Source: an uncultured bacterium (GTDB lineage Bacteria > Bacillota > Clostridia > UBA1381). From it: 64,000 bases of DNA. A program made the position numbers and the translations under genes. Position 1 is the first letter of the stretch. Every line of letters begins with the position of its first letter. Location: assembly GCA_905215805.1 (NCBI GenBank), contig CAJMRL010000012.1, positions 1-64,000 of the forward strand, in the 5' to 3' direction. Under the pieces are notes generated by a model, which did no database searches, was not told the DNA's origin, and saw only the letters and a list, made by a program, of their open reading frames with translations. Positions 23,261 to 32,307 of the stretch are shown here, piece by piece.

Positions 23261-25999
23261 ATGAAATTCAAGACAGCTGCAGCTTTGCTTTGTACAGCCG
23301 CTATTGCAGCATCATCGGCGGCTGCCATCCCGGCTTCGGTATTTAATACCGGATTCGCGGAAAATGTATCGCTCAGTGAAGCACAGTCTCCCGTTATAAC
23401 AGAGGCTGCCGGCGGACTTGAGAGTGCATATGTTCAGTGGACAAATACCGCTCAGGCAGACGGATATAATGTGTATGTAAAGGGCGGAGACTTTGGAGAA
23501 TATACAAAGATAGATGATGAGCTTGTACGATATTACGGTTCGTATTACCGTGCGGACGTTTTGGGTCTTAAGCCGGGCATCTACACTATAAAGGTCGCGG
23601 CTGTTTCGGACGGACAGGAGACTGCTGTTGAAACAAGTCAGCTCGAGGTAAAATCGCATATAAGAGAAGGCTTTGCTTTTTCTGAGAATTCTCCCAACGC
23701 TGGCAAGGCTCCCGGCGGTTATAATGACGACGGCTCTGTTCCGGAGGATGCGAATATAATCTATGTTACGGCGGAAAATGCAAAAACCGTAAAGGCCACT
23801 GTCTATGAGAACGGCAAGCCGCATGAATGTACGGGTCTTGAGGAGATACTTCAGTATTTGGCTAAAAACAAGGATCCCAGACATCATATCATACGTATCA
23901 TAGGAACTGTCACAAGAGAAGATGTAGATGTGGCGGGCGATTACGCGCTTAATTCAAACGGTTATCTTGTGCTTAAGGGCTGCTCAAATGTAACGCTTGA
24001 GGGTGTGGGAAATGACGCTACTCTTAAAAATATAGGAATACTTATAAGGAATTCACAGAGCGTTGAGGTAAGAAATCTGGGTCTTATGCTGTTTGCCGAC
24101 GATGGTATTTCTATAGATACCGATAATACGAATACATGGGTACACAATAACGATGTGTTCTACGGAATGCCCGGCAAGGATGCGGATCAGGTAAAGGGCG
24201 ACGGTTCAATAGACTGTAAGCTTTCAAAATATGTCACTATTTCTGAAAACCATTTTTGGGACAGCGGAAAAGCAGCACTTGTCGACGCTGCTCCTACGCT
24301 CGATTATGACAGTCAGAGTGATTATATAACCTATCACCATAACTGGTTCGACCATTCTGACTCAAGACATCCGCGTATAAGACATGCTACAGTGCATATA
24401 TACAATAACTATTTTGACGGAAACTCAAAGTACGGCACCGGCGTTACTTCCGGAGCATCGGCATTTGCTGAGAAGAATGTGTACAGAAACTGTAACCATC
24501 CGTTCTATTCCTCAGAGCAGGGCAGCGAGGGCGGAAACAGCCTGTCAAATGAGGCGGGCGGTATAATAAAGGCATTCGATAATCTGATAGAGGGCGGAGA
24601 AGAAATAATATACGCATCTGCCGAAAATAAGAATGATTTTGATGCGTATCTTGCTTCCTCAAGAGATGAAAAGATAAGCTCGGATTATACAACAAAGCTG
24701 AGCACATTTGAAGGCGAGACCTATCCGAATACCTATGATAATTTCGATACCGATCCGGAAGTTATGTACGATTATACTCCGGAGGAGACCTCAACAGTCG
24801 TAGATACTGTCACGACCTATGCCGGACGCGGCAAGGATGCGGATTTTAAATATACCTTTAATAATGACGAAGCGGATGAGTCGCATGATATAGACCAGAA
24901 TCTAAAGGATATGCTTTTGGCATATGAATCATCTTTGATGTCGTCATATACGGGAGCATCGGGAGAGGTATATCCGGCTACCGGAGCGGACGTTACTCCT
25001 CCGCCCAAGCCGACCAATACCGCAGCGCCGACAAATTCGCCCGTTCCTACTCAGGATCCGCAGCAGACACAGGATCCTCAGCTTGCTCTTACTCCGGTAA
25101 CAGAAAAAACGGTATGGACATTTGAGGATGCGGCGGATGAGTATACGTCGGCGGCTGTATTGAATAATGCGAAGATCTATGCGGACGCAACAAATAATGT
25201 GAGAACTGATAAGCCTAAATTTGATACTCAGTATACAAAGATATTAAAGCTTAAAGGCTCGGCAAAGCCCGGACAGTACAGTACAGTAGGAATAATACCG
25301 GGAAAAACAGGTACTGTTGAGGTAAGATTTGAAAATACAAATGCAACATCTGAAAGATATATGTGTGCGTTTGATGAAAACGGAAACGAGATAGCAAATC
25401 AGCCGGCAATGGGTGCGGCGGCTACGCTTACGGTCAAGGTGACAGATGAATACGTGAATAAGGAAATGCAGTTCGGTTCGAGAAGCAGCGGCTTGAGCCT
25501 TTGCTCGATCACGTTTACACCGGACGGCGACCCTGAAGCTTCACCGGAGACAAGTCCCGAAGCATCACCTGAGGCAAGTCCCGAAGCATCACCTGAGGCA
25601 AGCCCGGAAGCATCGCCCGAGACAAGTCCCGAAGCATCACCTGAGGCAAGTCCCGAGGTAAGCCCGGAAGCATCGCCGGAGACATCGCCTACATCGCAGC
25701 CTGAGTATAATTATACAATAACAAGCGGCGTTGTCATGGGAGGAAATATCACGGCAGAATATGAGAGCAGTGAAGAAGAAGCAGGTGCAGTATGGTATAT
25801 AGCACAGTTTGACGACAACGGAAGGCTTGTGGGAGTAAGCTCCGGAAGCATAACGGAGGAGAGCGGAGAATTTTCGGCTGACAGAATATCCGGCGCAGCA
25901 AGAGCGGCGGCTTATATATGGAACACCCAGTCGGAGCCGCAGGCCTTAATGAGGAATATACCTATTAAAACAGGAGTCGTTGAACAGCCTGTTTCGTAA
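23261..25999 (+). CDS. Secreted family PL1 pectate lyase with accessory modules
   Basis: A 912-residue exported enzyme that cleaves polygalacturonate by beta-elimination. Order: signal peptide (1-~33); fibronectin-III-like domain (~40-130); parallel beta-helix PL1 domain (~165-480) with the DADQVKGDGSID calcium region, the HHNWFDHSDSRHPRIRHATV segment carrying the catalytic Arg (~372) and IYNNYF; a beta-sandwich of unknown family (~610-755, possibly carbohydrate-binding); a linker of SPEA/SPET repeats (~758-812); and a C-terminal ~85-residue module shared with two other secreted proteins here. Well above the ~400 residues of a bare PL1 enzyme. It has its own promoter and terminator and heads the pectin locus. 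Confidence 0.92.
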   Translation: MKFKTAAALLCTAAIAASSAAAIPASVFNTGFAENVSLSEAQSPVITEAAGGLESAYVQWTNTAQADGYNVYVKGGDFGEYTKIDDELVRYYGSYYRADVLGLKPGIYTIKVAAVSDGQETAVETSQLEVKSHIREGFAFSENSPNAGKAPGGYNDDGSVPEDANIIYVTAENAKTVKATVYENGKPHECTGLEEILQYLAKNKDPRHHIIRIIGTVTREDVDVAGDYALNSNGYLVLKGCSNVTLEGVGNDATLKNIGILIRNSQSVEVRNLGLMLFADDGISIDTDNTNTWVHNNDVFYGMPGKDADQVKGDGSIDCKLSKYVTISENHFWDSGKAALVDAAPTLDYDSQSDYITYHHNWFDHSDSRHPRIRHATVHIYNNYFDGNSKYGTGVTSGASAFAEKNVYRNCNHPFYSSEQGSEGGNSLSNEAGGIIKAFDNLIEGGEEIIYASAENKNDFDAYLASSRDEKISSDYTTKLSTFEGETYPNTYDNFDTDPEVMYDYTPEETSTVVDTVTTYAGRGKDADFKYTFNNDEADESHDIDQNLKDMLLAYESSLMSSYTGASGEVYPATGADVTPPPKPTNTAAPTNSPVPTQDPQQTQDPQLALTPVTEKTVWTFEDAADEYTSAAVLNNAKIYADATNNVRTDKPKFDTQYTKILKLKGSAKPGQYSTVGIIPGKTGTVEVRFENTNATSERYMCAFDENGNEIANQPAMGAAATLTVKVTDEYVNKEMQFGSRSSGLSLCSITFTPDGDPEASPETSPEASPEASPEASPEASPEASPETSPEASPEASPEVSPEASPETSPTSQPEYNYTITSGVVMGGNITAEYESSEEEAGAVWYIAQFDDNGRLVGVSSGSITEESGEFSADRISGAARAAAYIWNTQSEPQALMRNIPIKTGVVEQPVS
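25534..25692 (+). repeat. Ser-Pro-Glu-Ala/Thr linker repeat in the pectate lyase
   Basis: About a dozen 12-bp units encoding SPEA or SPET in frame. It is a low-complexity surface linker, likely variable in length between strains. Confidence 0.85.
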
Positions 26000-26016
26000 A
26001 TAATAAGCTTTATTGA

Positions 26017-26044
26017 TCCTTCCCCGCAGGGGAAGGATTTTTTT
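26017..26044 (+). terminator. Intrinsic terminator of the pectate lyase gene
   Basis: TCCTTCCCC, loop GCA, GGGGAAGGA, then seven Ts. Confidence 0.9.
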
Positions 26045-26078
26045 GCGGCAGAATTTATATAAACTGCTGTTTTTTTGA

Positions 26079-26107
26079 TTGACAATTTGTTGTGCATATT
26101 GTATAAT
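26079..26107 (+). promoter_or_regulatory. Promoter of the GH105 gene
   Basis: TTGACA (26079-26084), 17-nt spacer, TATAAT (26102-26107). Confidence 0.75.
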
Positions 26108-26161
26108 TATTATATACGGGATAAGACCCAATAAACAATAGCAGAAGGAGAGAGGATAAAA

Positions 26162-28309
26162 ATGGGCTATTATTTTGATGATAGCGTGAGCATAAATGCC
26201 TATGAGGGAACAGACCCAAAGGCTATAATTTCTTCGCTTGCGCATCGGTACATGGGACAAAATCTTAAGCACGGGCTTTATTACAGAGCTTATACCAATA
26301 ATGGTATAACCCGTGTTGCGGATTACCGCTACAGGGTGGATTTTAATGAGATCTTCCCCGAAAGCAAGGATAAGGACTGCGTCTGGGCATTTTCCAAATT
26401 CTACAGCGAGGGAAAGGGTAATTACGGCTTCGATATAAACTGCTTCGGACCGATGGTCATGTATGTAAACGGCGAGGTCGTTTATAAGTCTGATATTTTT
26501 AAGGAAAGATATTCCGAAAACGCTACCCGTATTTTCTTTGACGTTGAGCCGGGCTGGAACGATATACGTATCCGCTGGGAAAAAACAAAGGCAGGTTTCG
26601 GAGGTCAGTTCGGAACTTGGATAGGAAAATGGGATATGTATACGCTTATGCCGACAAAGGAGCGCGACGGTCAGGAGGGCTTTGTATTTACTGAGCTTGT
26701 TGATGACAGCTATGAGCCTGATTTTGAGATGGGCATGAGTGAAAAGGATTTTGAAAAGAAGCTTTATCCGGTGCGTGAATGGAGTGAGGAGGAGCTTAAA
26801 AAGGGACAGCTCACAAGAATGTACGGAACTCCGGACGGTCAGTATGCCGTTGCATGGACAAAGTGCTTTTGTGACGAGATGGGAGAAAGCGACTACAGCT
26901 TTGCCATTGACGCCAAGAACAAAACTATAGTATATATAGATGATAAAGAGGTATTTGAGACGGACGGAGGAAAATCGGATTTCACCGTAAAGCTTCATTT
27001 CGGTAAGCATGACATTTTCGTAAAATCCGTATGTAACGGAAACGACTGGGGATTTGAGCTTGATAGCCATGACGCAGAGCTTGAAAGCGCCGCAAGAGTA
27101 AAGGGAACTCAGGATGTTTGGATGTACATAGGTCCGTTTGACAATGCGTATAAATTCGAGTGCGAAAAGGCATGCTCAATGCTTCATGTGGTAGGAGAGC
27201 CTAAGAGATACTGGAGGATCGACGCTCCGGATACCTTCGTGAGACCGTATAACGAGAATACGCTGTTCGGAAGATGGAATTATCCTTTGGGCGTTACGAT
27301 GTACGGACTTCTCCATGCGGCTATAATTTTGGAAAACGATGATATGAAGAGCTATATCAAGGATCATGTTCAGCTTTGCTGCGATACTCTTGAGTATGCT
27401 TTATGGGATAAGGAGCAGTACGGCGGCGCTACTTCCATACATAATCTTCTTACGAGCATTGACTCGCTTGATGACTGCGGCTCGTTCGCATCAATGATGC
27501 TTGAGGTAAACAAGTATCTCGGCTTGACCGGAGTGAAGGAGGTTGCGGATTATGTCGGAGATTATATTTTCAATCACCAGTCCCGTCTTGAGGACGGTAC
27601 GTTCTTCAGAAAGGATCAGCTCCATTCCTTCCATAATATGACCATGTGGGCAGACGATCTCTATATGAGCGTTCCGTTCCTGTCGAGATACTATAAGTTC
27701 ACGGGAGATCAAAAGTATGCGGATGATGCGGCAAACCAGTTCTTCGGATTCAAAAAACGCCTGTATATGCCGGAGCAGCAGATCATGTCGCATGTTTATG
27801 ATTTTAAATATGACACAAAGACCGGTGTTCCGTGGGGCAGAGGAAACGGCTGGGTAGTATTCTCTATGACCGAGCTTTTGGAGGTGCTTCCGGAGGATCA
27901 CCCGAAAAGAAATGATCTTATAGAATTCCTTAATACTCTTTGCGAGGGATATTTAAGATTGCAGGATAACGACGGTATGTGGCATCAGGTGCTTAACGAT
28001 TGGGAATCATATCCGGAGGCGTCGTGTACATCGATGTTCATATATGCTTTCTCAAGAGGAGTGCGCTTCGGCTGGCTCAAAGAACCGGAGAAGTATGTAA
28101 AAGCATGCTATAAGGGCTGGGAGGCTCTTTCAAAGACAGCGGTTGACCGCGGAGGAAATGTATACGGAGTATGCCGCGGCTCGGAATTCTCGTTTATACC
28201 TGATTACTATAAGTATGAGCTTGGCTGGAATCTTAACGATACCCACGGCACAGGAATAGTAATGCTTGCGGGAATTGAAATTATAAGACTGGAAGATTAT
28301 TTAAAATAA
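26162..28309 (+). CDS. GH105-type unsaturated glucuronyl/rhamnogalacturonyl hydrolase
   Basis: A 715-residue cytoplasmic protein (no signal peptide). The C-terminal ~370 residues form the six-hairpin barrel of GH105 (YteR/YesR type): WNYPLGVTMYGL, then HNMTMWADDLYMSVPFL with the catalytic Asp, and VPWGRGNGWVVFSM. The N-terminal ~330 residues are beta-rich and hold a Trp-rich segment; this half is not part of minimal GH105 enzymes and may be a binding domain. The reaction expected is removal of the unsaturated uronic acid left by lyases from the non-reducing end of imported rhamnogalacturonan or pectin oligomers. It lies between the secreted PL1 enzyme and the importer, which fits that role. 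Confidence 0.85.
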   Translation: MGYYFDDSVSINAYEGTDPKAIISSLAHRYMGQNLKHGLYYRAYTNNGITRVADYRYRVDFNEIFPESKDKDCVWAFSKFYSEGKGNYGFDINCFGPMVMYVNGEVVYKSDIFKERYSENATRIFFDVEPGWNDIRIRWEKTKAGFGGQFGTWIGKWDMYTLMPTKERDGQEGFVFTELVDDSYEPDFEMGMSEKDFEKKLYPVREWSEEELKKGQLTRMYGTPDGQYAVAWTKCFCDEMGESDYSFAIDAKNKTIVYIDDKEVFETDGGKSDFTVKLHFGKHDIFVKSVCNGNDWGFELDSHDAELESAARVKGTQDVWMYIGPFDNAYKFECEKACSMLHVVGEPKRYWRIDAPDTFVRPYNENTLFGRWNYPLGVTMYGLLHAAIILENDDMKSYIKDHVQLCCDTLEYALWDKEQYGGATSIHNLLTSIDSLDDCGSFASMMLEVNKYLGLTGVKEVADYVGDYIFNHQSRLEDGTFFRKDQLHSFHNMTMWADDLYMSVPFLSRYYKFTGDQKYADDAANQFFGFKKRLYMPEQQIMSHVYDFKYDTKTGVPWGRGNGWVVFSMTELLEVLPEDHPKRNDLIEFLNTLCEGYLRLQDNDGMWHQVLNDWESYPEASCTSMFIYAFSRGVRFGWLKEPEKYVKACYKGWEALSKTAVDRGGNVYGVCRGSEFSFIPDYYKYELGWNLNDTHGTGIVMLAGIEIIRLEDYLK

Positions 28310-28355
28310 AGCGTATGGGACAAAATTCCCATTATATGCAACTTGTACAAATTAA

Positions 28356-28384
28356 GGGGCATGTAAAATGTTACATGCCCTTTA
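28356..28384 (+). terminator. Intrinsic terminator of the GH105 gene
   Basis: GGGCATGTAA, loop AATG, TTACATGCCC, TTT. Confidence 0.8.
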
Positions 28385-28453
28385 CGATTTGATTAATATT
28401 CATAAAAAATCAAAAAAAAATTAAAAAAATTGAAAGAAATATACAAAAAGGTC

Positions 28454-28482
28454 TTGCTTTTTTCGGCAACTTGTACTATAAT
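28454..28482 (+). promoter_or_regulatory. Promoter of the sugar importer operon
   Basis: TTGCTT (28454-28459), 17-nt spacer, TATAAT (28477-28482). The leader to the first ATG is about 90 nt. Confidence 0.6.
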
Positions 28483-28579
28483 AATCTTATCAGTTTATGC
28501 AGTCTGTATTTGTACTGTTTTTATGGGGCAGATATGTGCATTAGATTGCATAATTAAAAAAATTTAGGGAGGGCTAGAA

Positions 28580-29554
28580 ATGGCAAATGCACAGAAAGCC
28601 GTGCTTACTGCCGAGCAGAAAAGCATGGCAAGACAGAAGACCTGGAACAAGATTTTGAGAGATAAGTGGATGTATCTCCTGCTTCTTCCGGGATTTTTGT
28701 ACTTCTTAATCTTTAAGATTTTCCCGCTTTGGGGCATACTTATCAGTTTTAGGGCTTATTATGCCGGTCTTGATTTCTGGAGATCCGAGTGGGTAGGATT
28801 GCAGAACTTTATAGAGTTCTTCGCCGGTTCAGACTTTTTGAGATTATTGAAGAACACTCTTGTAATCTCATTTATGAACCTGTTATTCTATTTCCCGCTG
28901 CCGATTATACTTTCGTTATTGCTTAACGAAATAAAGGTGCAGTGGTATAAGAGCGTTTTGCAGACAATGGTATACGTTCCTCACTTCGTATCAATGGTTG
29001 TCATTGCATCTATATCGTTCATGATCTTGAAAACACCTACTACAGATACAGCTTCGGGCGGTGCGCTTTATGAGGTAATAAAAGCGCTTACAGGTAAGAA
29101 GGTTGACTTCCTTACGAATCCGAATTCTATTTACTGGGTGCTGCTTTTCCAGAATATCTGGAAGGAAACAGGCTGGGGCACGGTTATATTCCTTGCGGCT
29201 CTTGCCGGAGTTGACGTTGAGCAGTATGAGGCGGCTATAGTTGACGGAGCGACACGCTTCCAGCAGCTTGTTTATATTACAGTACCGTCGATACTCGGAA
29301 CAATTGTAACTATGTTCATTCTGAGAATGGGTTCTGTTTTGGATACAGGCTTCGAGCAGATCATCCTTATGCAGAACACATTGAACAAATCCACCTCGGA
29401 AACATTTGATACATACGTTTATAACTATGGTAGAGTCGGCGGCGATTACGGACATACGACCGCTATAGGTCTGTTCAAGTCCTTAATCAGCCTTACATGT
29501 ATTCAGCTTGCAAACCGTGCCGCTAAGGCAGTAGGTCAGGCAGGCTTGTTCTAA
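28580..29554 (+). CDS. CUT1 sugar ABC transporter permease (LplB/YteP type)
   Basis: A 324-residue inner-membrane protein with six membrane segments and the EAA-loop of binding-protein-dependent permeases (EAAIVDGATRFQQLVYITVPSI). The long N-terminus with DKWMYLLLLPGFLYFLIF and the VPHFVSMVV segment are typical of the LplB/YteP subgroup that imports rhamnogalacturonan-type oligosaccharides. GGGAGGG precedes ATG 28580. Forms an operon with the second permease (22 nt) and the binding lipoprotein. No ATPase gene is present; this subgroup uses a shared MsmX-type ATPase encoded elsewhere. Confidence 0.9.
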   Translation: MANAQKAVLTAEQKSMARQKTWNKILRDKWMYLLLLPGFLYFLIFKIFPLWGILISFRAYYAGLDFWRSEWVGLQNFIEFFAGSDFLRLLKNTLVISFMNLLFYFPLPIILSLLLNEIKVQWYKSVLQTMVYVPHFVSMVVIASISFMILKTPTTDTASGGALYEVIKALTGKKVDFLTNPNSIYWVLLFQNIWKETGWGTVIFLAALAGVDVEQYEAAIVDGATRFQQLVYITVPSILGTIVTMFILRMGSVLDTGFEQIILMQNTLNKSTSETFDTYVYNYGRVGGDYGHTTAIGLFKSLISLTCIQLANRAAKAVGQAGLF

Positions 29555-29576
29555 TCGGAAGGGAGAGTGAAAAGTA

Positions 29577-30458
29577 ATGATCAGTATCAAAAGAAGATCT
29601 GTGGGAGATCTTATAGGCGAAATTATAATTTATCTTATACTCACATTCCTTGCGGTTATAATGGTTATACCGTTTATCTATGTTATAGCGGCATCGTTTG
29701 CGAAGGAATCTGAGATTCAGACAAGACCTATCTTCCTGTGGCCTAACGATCCGACGCTCGCGGCTTATGAAGAGGTATTTGATATGTCAAATATGGGACC
29801 GACTGTTTTGCGTTCATTGCTGGTTTCCATACTTGTAACCGTTATAGGTACTATTATAAACCTGTTCTTCACAACAACAATGGCATACGGTCTTTCAAGA
29901 AGCGACCTTAAGGGTAAAAAGTTCCTCTTGAATATGGTTCTTTTCACAATGGTTGTTAACGGCGGTATGATCCCTACCTTCCTTCTTGTAAAGAGTCTCG
30001 GTATGTATGATACATATTCTGCGCTTATTTTACCGGGCGCGATCAGTGCATATAATATGCTTATAGTAAGAAACTTCTTTATAGAGCTTCCGAGGGAGCT
30101 TGAAGAGGCTGCTTCAATAGACGGCTGTTCGGATATAGGTATCTTTGTAAAGATAGCCCTTCCGCTTTCAATGCCATGTCTTGCGACGTTTGGTCTGTTC
30201 TATGCCGTTGGTCACTGGAACGACTACTTCGGTGCATTGCTCTATCTTGATGACCAGAAGAAATATCCATTCCAGCTGGTACTTAGAAATATAGTTATGC
30301 AGTCAGAGGATACATCTGCAAATGCAGATCAGGAGCTTCCTTCAGATACACTTAAGATGGCTTCTATCGTTATCGGTACAGTTCCGATCCTGTGCGTATA
30401 TCCGTTTTTGCAGAAGCACTTTGCAGCAGGCGTAATGGTAGGCGCTGTTAAGGGTTAA
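29577..30458 (+). CDS. CUT1 sugar ABC transporter permease (LplC/YtcP type)
   Basis: A 293-residue partner permease with six membrane segments, the family EAA loop (EEAASIDGCSDIGIFVKIALPLSMP), and HWNDYFGALLYL plus the C-terminal FAAGVMVGAVKG ending seen in LplC/YtcP proteins. GGGAGAG precedes the ATG. Pairs with the preceding permease to form the channel. Confidence 0.9.
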   Translation: MISIKRRSVGDLIGEIIIYLILTFLAVIMVIPFIYVIAASFAKESEIQTRPIFLWPNDPTLAAYEEVFDMSNMGPTVLRSLLVSILVTVIGTIINLFFTTTMAYGLSRSDLKGKKFLLNMVLFTMVVNGGMIPTFLLVKSLGMYDTYSALILPGAISAYNMLIVRNFFIELPRELEEAASIDGCSDIGIFVKIALPLSMPCLATFGLFYAVGHWNDYFGALLYLDDQKKYPFQLVLRNIVMQSEDTSANADQELPSDTLKMASIVIGTVPILCVYPFLQKHFAAGVMVGAVKG

Positions 30459-30482
30459 TTGAGAGGAGGATATATTGTTATT

Positions 30483-32081
30483 ATGTGGAAAAAGATTATT
30501 CTAACGGCAGCAGCGGCGGCGCTTCTTACAGGAAGCTTGTCAGGCTGCGGAGCCGGTTCAGATGAAATTCATACAAATGCTCAGGGTCAGAAGGTAGTTT
30601 CTATTATGACAGCCTCGTATCAGCCTGAGTCAGCATCTGACGATGCGTCGCAAAATCCTGTTATAGCTCAGGCAGAGCAGCAGATTAGCGAACATATGGG
30701 TGAGCCGATTGACCTTGAAATAAGATTTGCGGCTTCTTCAAACTACGGCGAAAAGGTTACTGCTGCCATGGGCGCGGGTACATATCCAAATATAATGAAG
30801 GTTCCGGACAGAACATCGGCTATAGTTCAGAACTGCCGCGGAGGCACATTCTGGGATGTTACAGACCTTATAAAAGCTACAAATCCGGATGGCTCATATA
30901 AATATCCGAACCTTGCAAAGGCGAATGAAGAGGTTTTGAGAAACATGTCGGTTGACGGAAGAGTCTATGGTATCTATTCATCGCGTGACCTCGGACGTAA
31001 CGGCGTTACAATACGTAAGGACTGGCTTGAGAATATAGGCTATGACCATTATCCGCGTACTCTTGACGAGTTCTATGATGTTTGCAAGAAGTTCACCGAA
31101 AACGATCCTGACGGAAACGGCGTAAAGGATACCTTCGGTATGATAATGACTTCAAATCCGGGTCCGATAGACCAGATAACAGTATGGGCGGGCGCTCCGA
31201 ACAAGTACGGTATTAAAGAGGATGCTCCCGATGGTCAGAAGCTCCAGCCCGCATTTATGTTTGACGAGTATCTTGAAGGTCTTAAGTTTATAAAGGACCT
31301 TTATGATAACGGATATGTAAACGGAAACTGGGCGACAATGGACGCTGAAAAGTGGAATGAGCCGATGCTTAACGGCGAGGGCGGAATTATCATCGACGTT
31401 ACAGACCGTGCAAGACGTGTTCAGCAAAATATCACCGATAGAGATCCGGATGCTGTAATAGGCGTATTCGGTTCAGTGGCAAAGGATGAAAATTCGGAGA
31501 GAAGAGTGCTTCCTACAACGGGTTATAACGGTTTCTTTGTATTCCCGAAGGAGTCTGTAAAGGATGAGGAAGAGCTTGATTTCTGTATGAGAGTTATGGA
31601 TGCTCTGGAGTCACCTGATGTTTCGGATACTCTTCAGTATGGTATAGAAGGAAGACAGTATCAGATAGTGAATGGCGAATATCAGAAGTTTAAGACAGAG
31701 GACGGCTCAGATGATAAGTCAAAAGACAAGGAGTTTGCTGACTTTAACCAGATTCTTACATTCATAAACGGTGATACTAATCTTGACATTCCGTATACAA
31801 GTGCTGTTGCGGAAGAGGTTGACCAGGTTCTTGAGGACAATATAAACTATACTGTTCCGGACCCGTCAGCTCCTTATATTTCAAAGACTGCATCTCTTAA
31901 GGGTACAGCTCTTGACGATATTATAACAGAAGCTAACACAAAGTTCATCACTGGTGAATATGATGAAGCTAAGTGGCGCTCAGAGGTTGAAAGATGGAGA
32001 TCGCAGGGCGGCGATGATGTTATAAAGGAACTTAATGAGGCATATGAAGCTGATGAATCTGTAGATCATAGCGCAGATTGA
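30483..32081 (+). CDS. Sugar-binding lipoprotein of the importer (LplA/YtcQ type)
   Basis: A 532-residue lipoprotein: positively charged start MWKKII, hydrophobic core, lipobox LSGC with the lipidated Cys near residue 20. The mature part is a family-1 extracellular solute-binding protein (SSRDLGRNGVTIRKDWLENIGY, TGYNGFFVFPKE). ATG 30483 is preferred; GAGGAGG lies 14 nt upstream, a little far, and no nearer ATG exists. Last gene of the importer operon, delivering pectin-derived oligomers to the two permeases. Confidence 0.88.
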   Translation: MWKKIILTAAAAALLTGSLSGCGAGSDEIHTNAQGQKVVSIMTASYQPESASDDASQNPVIAQAEQQISEHMGEPIDLEIRFAASSNYGEKVTAAMGAGTYPNIMKVPDRTSAIVQNCRGGTFWDVTDLIKATNPDGSYKYPNLAKANEEVLRNMSVDGRVYGIYSSRDLGRNGVTIRKDWLENIGYDHYPRTLDEFYDVCKKFTENDPDGNGVKDTFGMIMTSNPGPIDQITVWAGAPNKYGIKEDAPDGQKLQPAFMFDEYLEGLKFIKDLYDNGYVNGNWATMDAEKWNEPMLNGEGGIIIDVTDRARRVQQNITDRDPDAVIGVFGSVAKDENSERRVLPTTGYNGFFVFPKESVKDEEELDFCMRVMDALESPDVSDTLQYGIEGRQYQIVNGEYQKFKTEDGSDDKSKDKEFADFNQILTFINGDTNLDIPYTSAVAEEVDQVLEDNINYTVPDPSAPYISKTASLKGTALDDIITEANTKFITGEYDEAKWRSEVERWRSQGGDDVIKELNEAYEADESVDHSAD

Positions 32082-32095
32082 TAATATAATTTATA

Positions 32096-32128
32096 AACCG
32101 CATTGGATTTATTCCGATGCGGTTTTTT
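32096..32128 (+). terminator. Intrinsic terminator of the importer operon
   Basis: AACCGCATTGGA pairs with TCCGATGCGGTT (one mismatch) and is followed by TTTT. Confidence 0.9.
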
Positions 32129-32175
32129 GCATAAAATTTTGCATTAAAAATTTATAAATTCAGTAAAATTTGCCC

Positions 32176-32283
32176 TTGATAATAGGCTAACTCTCTGCTA
32201 AACTTGTCTTTATACTAATGTGAAAGAGAAGCTGTATGTTTTAGCCTTGTTAGAAGGGCGGCTAAGCTGCTCTTCGCTTCACG
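32176..32283 (+). promoter_or_regulatory. Promoter and folded leader of the PL11-like gene
   Basis: TTGATA (32176-32181), 17-nt spacer, TAAACT (32199-32204). The following leader can fold into a long imperfect stem (GTGAAAGAGAAGC near 32220 with GCTCTTCGCTTCAC near 32270) enclosing TTAGCC ... GGCTAA. No T-run follows. Confidence 0.45.
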
Positions 32284-32307
32284 CTTTAAAGAGAGAGGGA
32301 CTTATAA

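Noticed and set aside
25534..25692. CRISPR-like array
   Set aside because: The 12-bp repeats have no spacers, stay in frame and encode a Ser-Pro-Glu linker in the pectate lyase.
25946..27070. A 374-codon open frame on the minus strand opposite the GH105 gene and the pectate lyase end
   Set aside because: It is antisense to a clearly recognised enzyme, has no ribosome site and a composition typical of a reverse-frame shadow. The same applies to the long minus-strand frames opposite the pectate lyase and the SNF2 helicase.
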